From Hansfordia pulvinata (Eukaryota > Ascomycota > Sordariomycetes > Xylariales), in the NCBI GenBank assembly GCA_006538405.1, contig BJKQ01000009.1, positions 1,126,001 through 1,190,000 on the forward strand: DNA of 64,000 nt, given 5' to 3'. A model generated the notes under the pieces. It was not told where the DNA came from. It made no database searches and worked only from the letters and a program-made list of their open reading frames with translations. The translations under genes were made by a program, and so were the position numbers. This document shows, one piece after another, positions 13,360-24,700 of this stretch. Position 1 is the first letter of the stretch, and every line of letters begins with the position of its first letter.

Positions 13360-14514
13360 GTCCAAGTCGGATCGGGCTCGCTCGCTCGCTGCACGAAGTT
13401 CGCCGCTGACGGGCTGCAACTTCGATTGTCAAGAAGGGAGCAGAGACGCGGAAGAGACGAATGCAGATGGGGATCAGAGGTGGAAGGGGCATCGGAACAA
13501 AAAGGGCAGGGGCGGCGAGAACGATTCTGAGGTCGAGAACCGGCGGTCGTCGCATTGTCAGGATGGCACGCGGGGTGGGGGATATAGTCGTAAAAGCTGA
13601 CCGAGCGGATCCCCTTATTAGCCGGTCGGTTTCGGCCCGCTTTGTAAAGGGTGCTGGAAGCCTCCGGTTTCGTGTCGGGTTATGCGTTGGGATTGCAGTG
13701 CTGGTACGCCTCTTTGCTTGATCACGATACTGACCGCCACGAGCCCTGCCCCTGTGTGTTATTGCTCTTCCTAGTCCTGTCAGATTCTGTACTGCTAAAC
13801 TCATAGCCAGCGTCAGCAGAGACTCGAGATTATAGTGTCAGTACATGGTTCCGGACAGGTATGAGGAAGCAGGGTATTGTGGTGCGAGTATGTGGGGGAT
13901 CTTGACTCCCTCGAAGTGAGCACTTGAACAGGCCCGGCCAATGGGAGACAAGCGAGAGCGCGGCCGAGCTCTGCTGCCTAGCAATCCTGCACTTTGGGCG
14001 TCTGCTTACGTTCCCAGATAGCCTTCGCCTTGGCAGGGCCCTGTGCTCGGTGAGCACGGATGACTCGCGCAGGAACATATACACTGGCGACTTTGGGGAA
14101 CGAGGCTTTTCCACATGCAGATATCTGAGGTGATCAGGCCGGGCCTTGGCACACGGCAGAGTCTATTCAGTCAGTCATGAACTCCGAGCTTTGACTGTAC
14201 AAACCATCTTACATGTCCAGCCTTGCGCCGCGTCTCCCTCGCTAGAGGACACGACAGCATCCATGAGTCTTATCAGATCTCGACCGGGCCCCTCGGCAGG
14301 GCGCCGAGGCCGAACTCGATGCAATGGCCGGGCAAGGCATCGGAGGGTCGGAGACGAGGCAGAGCCGGCTGCCCCATAGATGCTGACTGGGCTAGGCAGG
14401 GGTCACGGCGGCACCAGGGGGGGACATCGGGCAATCCTTCTGAGCGATTCAAGACGCCAGGGTTCGCGATGCCCCCAGCAAAGAAGGGTCGCGAGGTTTA
14501 ACAGACATTGGCCA

Positions 14515-14520
14515 TATAAA
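14515..14520 (+). promoter_or_regulatory. TATA box of the small cysteine-rich protein gene
   Basis: TATAAA in the context GGCCATATAAAGTAGG lies about 150 bp before the ATG at 14668, a normal distance for a filamentous-fungal TATA promoter with a leader of about 100 nt. Confidence 0.5.
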
Positions 14521-14667
14521 GTAGGAGGCGAAGCCGCTGCTCCCAGTCATGGATCGGCACAAAGTACCTCAAAGCTGATTACCACCTTCTTCTCTGCCCG
14601 AGTCCCAAAATATTCTCCTCCCCTCACCTCTTCTTCTGCATTAGGTTAGATATACAGCGCTTCAAGG

Positions 14668-14972
14668 ATGCAGTCCCCATCTGTGCTCGCCATTGTTTCC
14701 CTGGTCGCGTTGGCGGCCAGCTCGCCGACCCCTATGCCAGAGTCGCAATATCTCGGCTGCTTCTTGGCGTGTCCCGACAATGCAAACTTCAACGGCTGTA
14801 TCAAGGACCTGTGCTCTGGTCCGGAGGACACTGTCTGTCTCGACAATGCGTACACCTACTGCGGTATGTTTCCAGAACCGGTGACGATACCGGTCAGCAC
14901 ACTAACATGGAGAACACAGGTGATCTGATGGAGTGCCACTGCGACCGTGAGATAAAGCCGGTGAATGTGTAG
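14668..14972 (+). CDS. Small secreted cysteine-rich protein (82 aa, eight cysteines)
   Basis: I do not recognise a named family. There are two exons, 14668-14863 and 14920-14972, with a 56-nt phase-1 intron (GTATGT donor, CACTAAC branch site, ACACAG acceptor). The precursor is 82 residues. Residues 1-18 form a hydrophobic signal peptide with a likely cut near ALAAS/S. The mature part has eight cysteines with spacing C-x3-C-x8-C-x4-C-x7-C-x7-C-x5-C-x1-C, an even number suited to four disulphides. The intron matters: without splicing the last two cysteines are lost. Size, export signal and cysteine density are those of fungal effector-like or antimicrobial-like proteins, but the spacing is not the hydrophobin pattern (no adjacent CC pairs), so function is left open. 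A TATA box lies about 150 bp upstream. Confidence 0.8.
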
Positions 14973-16733
14973 GGCTTCTCGCATCGATCACCGGTCCATT
15001 CGAGCCATTCTCCCCTTCTATTCTTCTCGTTCGTCATCGGCTCGGGCGGCAGCAACCTCTTGGCGACATGCTGGTCATTGTGCCTTGGAAATGGCGTCCT
15101 TTTCGGTTGAACCTTGAGCAAACACCTTGGCGATGCGATGGTGCTCGCAAGATCAATATTTTCTAAATTTGTGATTTCTTATGAATAATGACTCAATTCG
15201 CGTCTTGATTGATACTCTTGACGTCGCTCTCACTGGACGTGTCACCATGTGATTCCGTCCGAATGTAGACGGCGCTTCGAAGGTCCGAGAGTCAGAGCCT
15301 AACATGCTCTTCTCTTTTCTTCCAAGACCTGTCTGGATTTCTACTTGTCGACCCCCCTGACAGAATATTTGGACGAGTATCCGTACAGCAACAACAACAA
15401 CAACAACAACAACAGACTCGGCACGCCTTGACCAGGTCGGGATCAACGACTGGAGAGCTCCACAGAGACGAAGCTATAGAATGTATCCAGCCAGTCAGGC
15501 AGGTCTTCGCCTGTGGCTGGGATTCCATCCGATAATCAACAGGCTATCCCGGCTGACCCCATTTCCCCGTCGCAGTGTACTCGACTGTCTACAAAGGCCG
15601 CTCCCCATAATGGAGGACACTCTGCCAACTCTCGGTCCCCTCCAGAAAGCTTCGAGGTGGCCCACGATTCCATTCACTCCGTGATGCTCAATGCTCGTGA
15701 ACAGATGCAATGATGAATTGAACCAACCCTGCAGCTTCTCGATCCCCCGTGGCCCATAGTTCTCTCTTGCCGTCCGTGTTGGGAGAAAAAGCCCGGCAAT
15801 GCAGGGCACGGGCCCATGACTGAGAGTTTTGTACCCTCCCTCCTCTGCACCCACCCCTCTCAACCACCCAGCCGGTATTGCGGCTGATTGGAGAGGAGGG
15901 GGGCGGTTGGAATCGGGCGCCAGTGGCACCTTATTAGCTACTACATGCACGTATGTGGCATGCGATGTTTGGTGGTGGACCGAGTGTTCGTCAGCCGAGT
16001 ATTCGGGTTGGCCGCCCGGCCTCAAAGTCGCGATAACGCGCCCATTAGGTTCTGATCTAGGTACAGTAGGGAACCGCCCAGGCAGCCCTTGCCTGCCTGT
16101 CCGCACACATCCTCGGGCGCGGGCGTTTGATGGCTGCGTGCGTGTGGCGCACGACACCAACAAGCCCCCCAGCCAATGACGTCGCGCATCACAGGTGTAC
16201 TACCACCGAAAACAGCAGGTTGCAAGGCAGCTGCCGGGCCGTGGCGGTGGCCTTCAATCTTCACTCTCACTCTCGGCGAGCGTCGGCCACGGGGGAGAGA
16301 GAGGTACAGTGTGTGTGCGCTGGGGACCATTGAGCGGGGGCACACCACGCAGCAGTTCTGCAGGCGTTCATCTGGCGCTACAAACACAAGGCCCCCGCGG
16401 GGGCCGCAGACACATTATTATCATTGACCCAGCCTCAGAAAGGCATCGAGTGAACGAGACAGCTGACAGGGCGCGTGCAGCACCTTTTTCTGACTGGGGT
16501 CGGACGAGAAGCGGCGAGAGAAACGAGAGGGACAGGCGGGGCCCAATCGAATTCCGAGTGGAAGCGCGCATTCACATCTACCTAACTCGTATCTACCTAC
16601 ATGGATGTATTTGCCTTCTAGGTACGCACTTAAGGTTACCCCCAGGAGGGGTGGAAGGGGCGGCAGCGGGCTGTGTTCAGGGAACCAGGTTGATGAGTTC
16701 AGCCTACCTACCTATACCTACGGTAACCCTTAT

Positions 16734-16771
<38 letters not shown>

Positions 16772-18252
16772 GCACCCATCCCAACCCATCCAGCCAGCCG
16801 GTTCTCCCGTCAGGGCTGTCTGCACTCAGACAGTTTCCTCCCCATTCGCGCGACCCGGCCATTTGGCTCACCCCTTTAGTCAGCACGGCGCTACGCCATC
16901 CGCAGCCCCGACGACCGACAACCACTCGTTTGCCCGTGCCACGCGCGCGAGCTACCTACATGTACTCGTCGTACGCTGCCACCGCTTCCTGCTTTGCTTT
17001 TTCACTGCCAGACATGGGCCTGCCAGCCTACGAGCGAGCACACGCGATTGGCCAGCCGGCTGTGACTTGTCCACGTCACAGGCACAGGAACAGGCACAGG
17101 CACAGACAGTCAGCGGCACGGGCGGACAAGCTCGGAAGAAGGAGCTAGAGAGTTCGGGAGAGAACAAGGACAATAATCTCGAAAAAAAAAAAAAAAAAGA
17201 GTGGGAAGCACTTTTAACATGGCGGCCTGCCATGAATGATAGGTGGTGGAATTGAGAGTCGTCGTAAGTTTCATGTCGTTATGGTCATAATCATCATCAT
17301 GAACACGCCGCCCAGTGACGACGGTCCTGTTTGCGCGCGGCGATAAGAGAGAATGAAGAGAGAGACAGAGAGAGAGAGAGAGAAAAAAGAACCGTGCCCT
17401 CAGCCCCGGGTAGCACGGTAGAACGCAGGAAAACTCCCCCCTGTTTTCCAAGAGGCCCGGCTCCCCCTCTTTCTTTGCCTTCCTCATGACAAGACTAAAG
17501 GGCACTAAGCCCCTCGATGGGCCTGGCTTCTCTCCGCCGCCCCCGCCGCCCCCGCCCCCTCCGAGTTTCGCAGCTGTTGCTCGGCCCAGGCTCCGCTCCG
17601 CTCCGTCCTCGGATAACAACGGACACTGCGCCCGCCTTGATAGCCCCCCCTCCCTACATGATGGCAGAGAGGAATAAAGCACCTTGCGAGCTGCACAGGA
17701 GGGGGGCGATCGAGGGGACCATAGGTCTCTTTCTTTTTTTTTTCTTCTCCTCTTTGGCATTCGTTTTTTCGGATCGTAAAAATTCGTTGGATGGTCGTAA
17801 GATGTCGTCAAAAGGTCGTCATATCGTGGTTTTGTGCAGGACGTTTCGGGTGCAATTCCCTGTCCGTGCTTTGCCCCCTTCCTTTTTTTTTGTCGAACCA
17901 GAGGACGTTGTTCTGGTCGCTAGCTGGTGGGAATGCCCGCTCAGGATGCCGCTGGAAAAAAGAATAAGCTGGCCGTGAAGCCTCGTCACTTGTATCCGTC
18001 GATCGTCGCCGTCTTATTGCCGCTGATCTTTGTGCTCTCTCTCTCGAGCTCGTGCCCGCGCATCTGCCTTTCCATTGGTGCGTGAGGGAGATATGAGCTG
18101 TGTTTCTTCCTCGTCTTTCGTTCTTATTGGCCTTTGCGCCAGCAGGCAGCCAGAACGGGCTTGGAAGGAATTGTGTTCCGGTCCAATGAGAAAAAAGCCC
18201 TGACCACGCTGAGGAGAGGCCCAAAGTCGGCCTCCGTTTGTCTCCCTCATTC
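14973..18252. other. Intergenic with simple repeats
   Basis: Nothing gene-like was identified in 3.3 kb. It contains a CAA array at about 15386-15414, a CA array at 16735-16769, an AG tract at about 17352-17384 and A or T runs near 17180 and 17735. No TACGAGTA-type 8-mer was seen here. The part nearest 18253 is the 3' flank of the dsRNA-binding-domain gene. Confidence 0.5.
16735..16769. repeat. (CA)n microsatellite, about 17 units
   Basis: An uninterrupted CA run in intergenic DNA. Open frames through it encode alternating Thr-His or Val-Cys, which makes a spurious frame of about 300 codons here. Confidence 0.93.
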
Positions 18253-19137
18253 TCATTCAAATGAGGCGGTCGAGCTGCTGCTCGAGTGGTGCCCGGATGA
18301 GCGGTGGCGAGTCTCGCGGTGGCCGTGGCCGTGGCTGGAGGAAACGACACGCGACTTCTTGCTGCGCTTGCGCTCCGAATCGGTGGCCGGTAGGCCCTGT
18401 ACGACGCCGTTGCGAGCCAGCATCCCGCCGTTGACAGAGAAGTTGCGGCACACCATGAAGGCCCGCATGGCTGCATTCTCCTGGGCCAGCGTGTCCGACT
18501 TGTAGGTGATATCCGTCTGGTACTCCCGGCCGTTGACCAGGACAAGGCACGTGTAGCCGCTGGGCTCCCGGTAGCACTCGTAGCAGGGGTCCTGCCAGCC
18601 GCGTCGGCGGCAAAGGCCTATAGGAAGGATTTAAATCAGTCCAGTTTCCGATGAACGAGCGAACGAGAAGGAAAACACTCTGCTGCATTCAGGCGATTGT
18701 GCAGATCTGGTCAAGAGATGCGGGAAGTTGATGCATAATGAAAAACAGCCCAACTGCGACGAGAGCGCCTCCTGTGCCTCCTGTGCGAGGCAGATCATCA
18801 CCATCTCGCGGCTGTCACCTCTCGAGTTCAGATTGAGGCGCATCCCCAAGGTGATGGGAAAAATCTGACCGCAGACGCTGGGGCTCGCGGACGCTGGGGC
18901 TCGCGGACGAACGCAGCATCCCACGCCTTGACACGACGGCAGACTGCGTCTCTGCTCGTGGATAACCAAGGGTCGCCGAGCCATGTGCATGTGAGACAGC
19001 CTTACGCTGCCCCTGCCACGGAGACCCACAGTCGGGTCGAATCTCACGAGATATTCTCAAGTGGACGGAGGTTCAAAGGGGGGAGGGGGTGGTTCGTGCA
19101 GCTTACTTTCAAGGTACTGGATGTAGAACCCGCCCAT
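18253..19137 (-). CDS. Double-stranded-RNA-binding-domain-like protein (131 aa)
   Basis: Two exons are proposed, 19107-19137 (ATGGGCGGG start in a CCACAATGG context) and 18253-18617, joined in phase 1 across a 489-nt intron with GTAAGC and TATAG ends. The 131-residue product begins MGGFYIQYLES and shows one alpha-beta-beta-beta-alpha dsRBD-like fold at about residues 3-80: an N-terminal helix, Trp-Gln-Asp-Pro-x-Tyr, a GYTCLVLVNGREY strand pair, then a C-terminal helix with QENAAMRAFMVCRNF. The tail is basic, then Ser/His-rich. The canonical KK of the RNA-contacting helix is not obvious, so RNA binding is plausible but unproven. The unusually long intron could hide another exon; the exon phases agree without one. 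The product is probably nuclear or cytosolic, since no signal peptide is present. Confidence 0.66.
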
Positions 19138-20768
19138 TGTGGCGACTGGTGTTCTTTGACGAGTGGATGGACAGGCGGAGATGGATTTGGGCCGATGAGA
19201 GAGGCGCAGGAACACTCGGTGTGGAGTTCGGAGCTCTGGGGCAAGCGTCCCGACTCGACAGGAAACCGCGCAGCGCAGGGTAGTATAGGGTGACGGGAGA
19301 TGGTGAGGCGGGTAGGGCAGAGCGCTTGGAGATGCAGTCGAGCCCAACGGCGGGGTGGAAGAGCTGGGGGTCTACGATGGCAGTGGGAGCAGGCGCCGAC
19401 GGCGGCGACGGTGCAGAGACGAAGCGAGTCCAAAAATGGCTGTCAACGTGTTGCTGCCGTGCTGGTTGTGCGTTGCCGCTGGGTTCCTGCTGGGTTGCTG
19501 CTGTGATGCTGTCGTGGCGTGGCGGGGTGCAGCGGGCGATGTGGTGTGCCGGATCGTGCGTGATGTGCTGTGATGACAATGGACAGTGATGCAAGTCGAT
19601 AAGAATGTTAATAAGAAGTGACCGCAGAGAGGCAATGATTAAAAAAGCAGAAGATGAGCAGTACGAAGAATAAGGCGGGACAGCAAAGTTAACAGCTACG
19701 CGCTCGACTTGGACGAGGGGCAGCAGACGAGAGCAGAGCGGTGCGGTGCGTGCGTGCGTGCAGTGCAAGGGCAGGGAGAGGAATCATCGACGGCGAGACA
19801 TGTGTGCTTTATTGCAGAACGGGCTGTTCGCGGGGTGGGGCCAAGGAGAATTATCATGAGCCGGGACTAATAAACAAAAGAAGCGTGGCCGGGGGGAGGG
19901 GAAAGAACGAAGACCTCACACTCCGTACATACCTCCTCTGGGTTGGGCGGTGCACTAACAGGCAGGCAGGTACGAGGACTGCCGCTCATGATGCGCCTTC
20001 CTTCCAACAGGCACGCACGCTCACGTCCGGTCTCGTTGCGCGGTACCTTCTTGCCTACCAGCTACCTCTGGGTACCCACGGTACGTGCGCCGGGCGAGGG
20101 GGTGACATTTGAAGGAATAAAATAAAAATAAAATTGGAATGAGCGCAAGCACAGCAGGACCAGAATAAAATTGAGACGAATGGCCGCCGACGCAGGTCGA
20201 TGCGGCTCTCACCAGACCGACCCATCTTGATGTGTTGGCACCAGAGACGGCCAACCCCACTACACATGGGATTGGATGGGGGGGGGGATCGACTGTTCGC
20301 TCTATTCTGCCGAGCATTTCGTCGCCGGCCTAACTAGGCCCTCCTGTGGCCGTACATGGCCTACATTGAATGTACCTGATGTGAAGGCCGCCATGTAGGT
20401 CGGTACGGGGATGCATGTAAGTGAAGGAGCTGTGTACATCCTTCGGCCGGCTTTGTGAGCGAGACTCAGGTTGTAGTCAATACAGACCCTGTACTTTGCA
20501 TCTTGCTGTTTTGCCATCGTGCTTGGGCCCTCCGTACAGGTATACCTACATTTGTGGCCTCATCGTTGATATCATGTACCCAGACAGCCTTGAAATCATG
20601 ACCTGCCTGTCCAAATGCCATCCATGGCAGCAACATGTATGGCAATCTTGCTCGCAAGCCGCGAAGCGCAACGCAAAATTCAACGAATACCTACAGTGTT
20701 CTTATGCCATGTGAAGATGGATGTCGGTCGTTACGTGTGAGCTGCTGTGCTTTCCCCCCGGCCTTCTT

Positions 20769-20787
20769 CCCCCCCCCCCCCCCCCCC
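20769..20787. repeat. C19 homopolymer
   Basis: Nineteen C residues, followed after TT by another C7 run. The length is likely to be unreliable in any assembly. Confidence 0.9.
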
Positions 20788-21700
20788 TTCCCCCCCCTTA
20801 AGCCTACCAGTTCGCTGGAGACGCGAGCGAAGCGCGCGACCTCATCAAGGGCAGAGGGGCTTTCTGACAGGCACCGCGATCCTTTCGACGAGAGGCCAGC
20901 GACACTCGGACTTGAACGAAGAAAGGCGGGGGTCAGAGACATTGTGCCGGCACAAACGGGAATGGCGCCTGCCACCCTGCGACTACCTGACGACTAGAGC
21001 ACTCGTACAGCAAGAAAAGAAATCGGGAAAGTACCCCCGAGTACACGAGCAGTCACACTCTTCCCGGCTTGCGAGCAAGTCCAAGCCACTTGCAGCGACC
21101 GTGGGCCGGCAGGGGCCGTGGGGCCAGATTGGAACCCAACGTCCCTCTCGTCCCAAGGACCGGGGCCGCCGTGGGCAGGCCTGGCTGGCCGCCTTCCTGC
21201 GCCAGTCATCGGCATCGTGATGAGGCCAGGGCCGGGCGGGCACCGGGCCAGAGATGAGGGACTGGTTGATGTACGGCAAGCACAGTGAGAGAAGTTGCCT
21301 GATCAGCCAGAGGCACCCCGGACATCAATCAGGGCGGACGAAAAGCCATAGCAAGCCTCTCTGGCCAACCTCGAGCCATCGGGCCTGCGTCGGCCGTGGA
21401 GCAGCCGGGCGAGGCAAAGCAGCCAGGTGCGTGATAAGCGAGCAAGCCGCCGTGCGGTGCAGCTGGCTTCCTCGTAGCGGACGGTAGCTCGGTGATAATA
21501 ATGACCGGCCAACCCGGACGTCCTCCAACTTTGCGCTCTTGCGCTGATGCAAGATTCGACACCCACGTCCGTGATATCGAACCCCCCCCCCCCTTTCATG
21601 GGGCTCTAGAAACAGCCGCCCTTACTTACAGCCACATGTACGTGACTCGGCCCGTCTGCTTGTCCAAGCAGAGGCCTCGATGCGCGTGTCCAGACGGGAC

Positions 21701-21730
21701 TTTTTTTTTTTTGGGGGGGGGGGGGGGGGG
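21701..21730. repeat. T12-G18 compound homopolymer
   Basis: Twelve T residues run directly into eighteen G residues. Such long G runs can form quadruplexes and are prone to sequencing error. Confidence 0.92.
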
Positions 21731-24700
21731 CAGACGCACGTACGACATACACAGCCACTACACACACGCCCGAGTTCCAAGTGCCTCATTGTAGAGAAGC
21801 CTGCCTACCTCACAAGTAGATACGAGTACTCGCGCGCATGCTCTCTGAACGCCTACCTTGCACCCACAAACACCAGGCACAGTGGCCTAGACAGGTATGT
21901 CAGTTGGCTACCATTCGGCTGATGCTCTGCCCGCCGGTCCTCCCCGACCAGCCCGGGCCCGGCAGGCGAGGCCCGAATCTGGGCCTCGCACGATATTGAC
22001 GCCTGTGCGGCCGGCCCGGACGGTGAGGCCGAAGCCAATGAACCGCGCAATACTCCGTGACACGACCAGAGGGGAGGGGGGGAAAAAAGCGAGCGCGCGC
22101 GCCAGGCGAGATTCCAGGTGTCCAGACTGGACATTGGCGCGACCGCTCCAACATGGGGGCGGAGAAGCAAAAGGGGACCCGAACGCAAAGTGTACGAATA
22201 ATCCCCAACCAGACCCAGGCAGCCACTAATGCAGTAGAAATTACAATCAGGGGGGCGGAATGGCCTCGTTTGGGATCGTTCCCAAGACGACCGAGCAGCG
22301 GCGAGCGAGCGAGCGAGCAATACCGACAGATCTCCACACAACTGCATCTACTCGTACGTGTACGAGACGAGACGGGACGACAGCTGCGTGTTGGATCACG
22401 CCTTGGTGTTGCTCAACCGGCCCCTTCCGACCTGCTCGGCTCAGCGTTCTGACGACAGCCCAGCCTCGCAGCTTTCCACAAGATAGCAGCTGCGCGCGCA
22501 CAAGACCTGGATAGGGCTTGTCAGCGCTACAACCAGGGCCACAACCCGTTCCATCAGGGCGGTTGGCGATGGGATGTCCGTCCGGCGGCATGCGACAGGC
22601 GGCGTCCCAAGAGGAGCGGGGTTGGCAAGCAAAAAATAGCAAGGGACGCGACCCAGGCACGATCGACGATAAAACCCGAATAAAAATGATAAAGGCAACG
22701 TTCAAAAGAGGCATGTGGGGCTGGCTGCATACCTACTTGTTCGAGTACGAGCACGCTGCCACTTATTAGACCGGGTCAGCCCTTTAGCTGCTTTGGCTCG
22801 CCTGGCTTGTGGCTTGGGAGGCCACGGGGACATCCAGTTCAACCTTTTGACCAAGCCAGTGTCTGCTCAGACCCAACCTTATGTACCCGCACGTGCCTTT
22901 CAGGAAAGGTACTCACAACCTATGGTCCCATCCATGGATGACCCCCTCCAACTTGTCTACTATGGGCACAACGATGTTGCTCAGGCCAGGGACACTTGGT
23001 TGGCGCGAACAATGGCAAGTACATGGATTCACTTCTTTCTAGAGGCGGGGTGATAAGGGAAAGAGAGAAACCCATTTGGTGCGAGGCCCAAACAGAGCCC
23101 GCGTGCTCCAAAGCTGTACTCGTAAACCGATTCACTGATTCATAGATCTCAAGTTTCCGGTAGCTACTTGATGGGCGACTCGCACCTCATCAGTGATCCT
23201 GAGACTGATGTCATTGGTGGGAACAGAGGGGGGAAGGGGCAGACAATTGGAGACAAGGGTTGGCCGGCGGCGGCGTTTGCGCCATGGGAGCCACGCACCA
23301 GAATGGAATTTTTTTTTTTTGCTAGGTGCTGTACGCCGTACGAGTAGTAGAGTCGTGGTTTTTACAAGGGCGCCCACCCCCACCCCCGCCCCTCTCCTTT
23401 GCTTGCCGACAGGTAATTAATAGATCGTGGGCGAATGGGATGGATACGAGCTCTGGGCGCAGACAGTCGGTGAAGGGCAAACGTTGAGAAGCAGATATAG
23501 GCTAGTGAGAACCCCGGCCGTCCAGTCCAGTCTTGCTGCGTCCAAGTGGCAAAATGGCCTATGGCGGAGAGTGACCCAAAGTGGCCCTGCTGCATTCTGT
23601 GCCCTAATGAAGACGGGATTTTCGACTGTCCATCACGGGGCCTGGTTGGGAAGACCACAAAAGTCTGGTCTGGGTCTCTTCTTGACTCGCCAACCGAACA
23701 TCGAGGGGCAGCCATTGACAGAGGGGCGGGCCCACGGTCCAGAGCGGCTGTGAATGGAGGACGCTAAGTGGCAAGGTGAGACGCAAGATGAGTTGGCAAT
23801 GTTGACATTGGACGGTCGGCTCTGCTGCGCCTGCTGCTACCTGCCTTTCGCCCCCGTGCATGGACTTACCGGCTGTGCTGGAATCATTCATTGCCCTTGG
23901 CAAGACTCGGAGACTCGCGATAACGAGGGGCGCGACCGAGGGCTAGAAATGTACCGCATAGTCGAGCTACAAGCGGGCTGGCGGCTGAGCCGCCAGCATA
24001 CTCGTACAGGCCCATGTAACGGCCGGATCCACGACCGAGGTTGATGATTGTCGATGGGCCCTCACAAAGAAAGACGGCTCCATCGCCAGGACAGACGGCT
24101 CCCCGCAAGTGGTTTCGACTACTCGTATCCACGAGTTCCGTGCAAAGAGAAGCACTGCGGCCCTTGCACAACGTTGAACTGCGACCTGCTGCGACCTGCC
24201 TCGTGAGACGCCTGGCCTCGGCGCGAAACAGGAAGCTGATGTGCACGCAAGGCCCAGGCCAGGCACCCTTGGCCTGCTCGAAGACCTGGCCCAGCAACAC
24301 GATGCGCGGCCGGCCGGCCGGGGTTGGACCGCTGCGCGAGGTCTGCGCCCGGCATGTGTAAGAGCAGGTGGCAAGCTACTCATGCATTCCCAGAGGACAG
24401 CGCAAGGGACAGGGGGAAAGCTGGGTGCCGCAGACTATGTATCTGCACCGCAGGGACCCGGCCAAGGGTCCGAGCCGGAGACCAGACGGATGGAGACGTG
24501 AGGTTTGACTGTCGCGTGGGGGTGAGGCGGCCGGGCTGGCGTCGACATTCGGGAGCGGAGTACGGAGGGCTGCGGAATGGGCCATGGGAGCGGAGATAAC
24601 TCCTCGACCTGCTCGCATCATTGACTGAGTCGGGATGTCACTCTTGTTCCTGACGCTCCCACGGCCAACATATGGTACAGTCGATAAGCATCGTCGGGTG

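Larger units (their letters stand above)
9009..14667. other. Intergenic, gene-poor; dense in TACGAGTA-type 8-mers
   Basis: No gene is supported in 5.6 kb. The part just above 9008 should be the promoter and 5' leader of the pyrophosphorylase gene. Between 10358 and 11977 there are nine copies of the TACGAGTA/TACTCGTA 8-mer, including the perfect 14-bp palindrome at 11760-11773. Short tandem patches occur at about 11156-11180 (GGTCAGGTC-like) and 11214-11230 (GCCTC units), and a long A run at 13329-13357. A TATA box lies at 14515. Confidence 0.5.

Noticed and set aside
16195..17148. Open frame of 317 codons, plus strand
   Set aside because: Passes through a CA microsatellite (Thr-His run); the rest is Arg/Pro/Ser-rich as expected from high-GC non-coding DNA.
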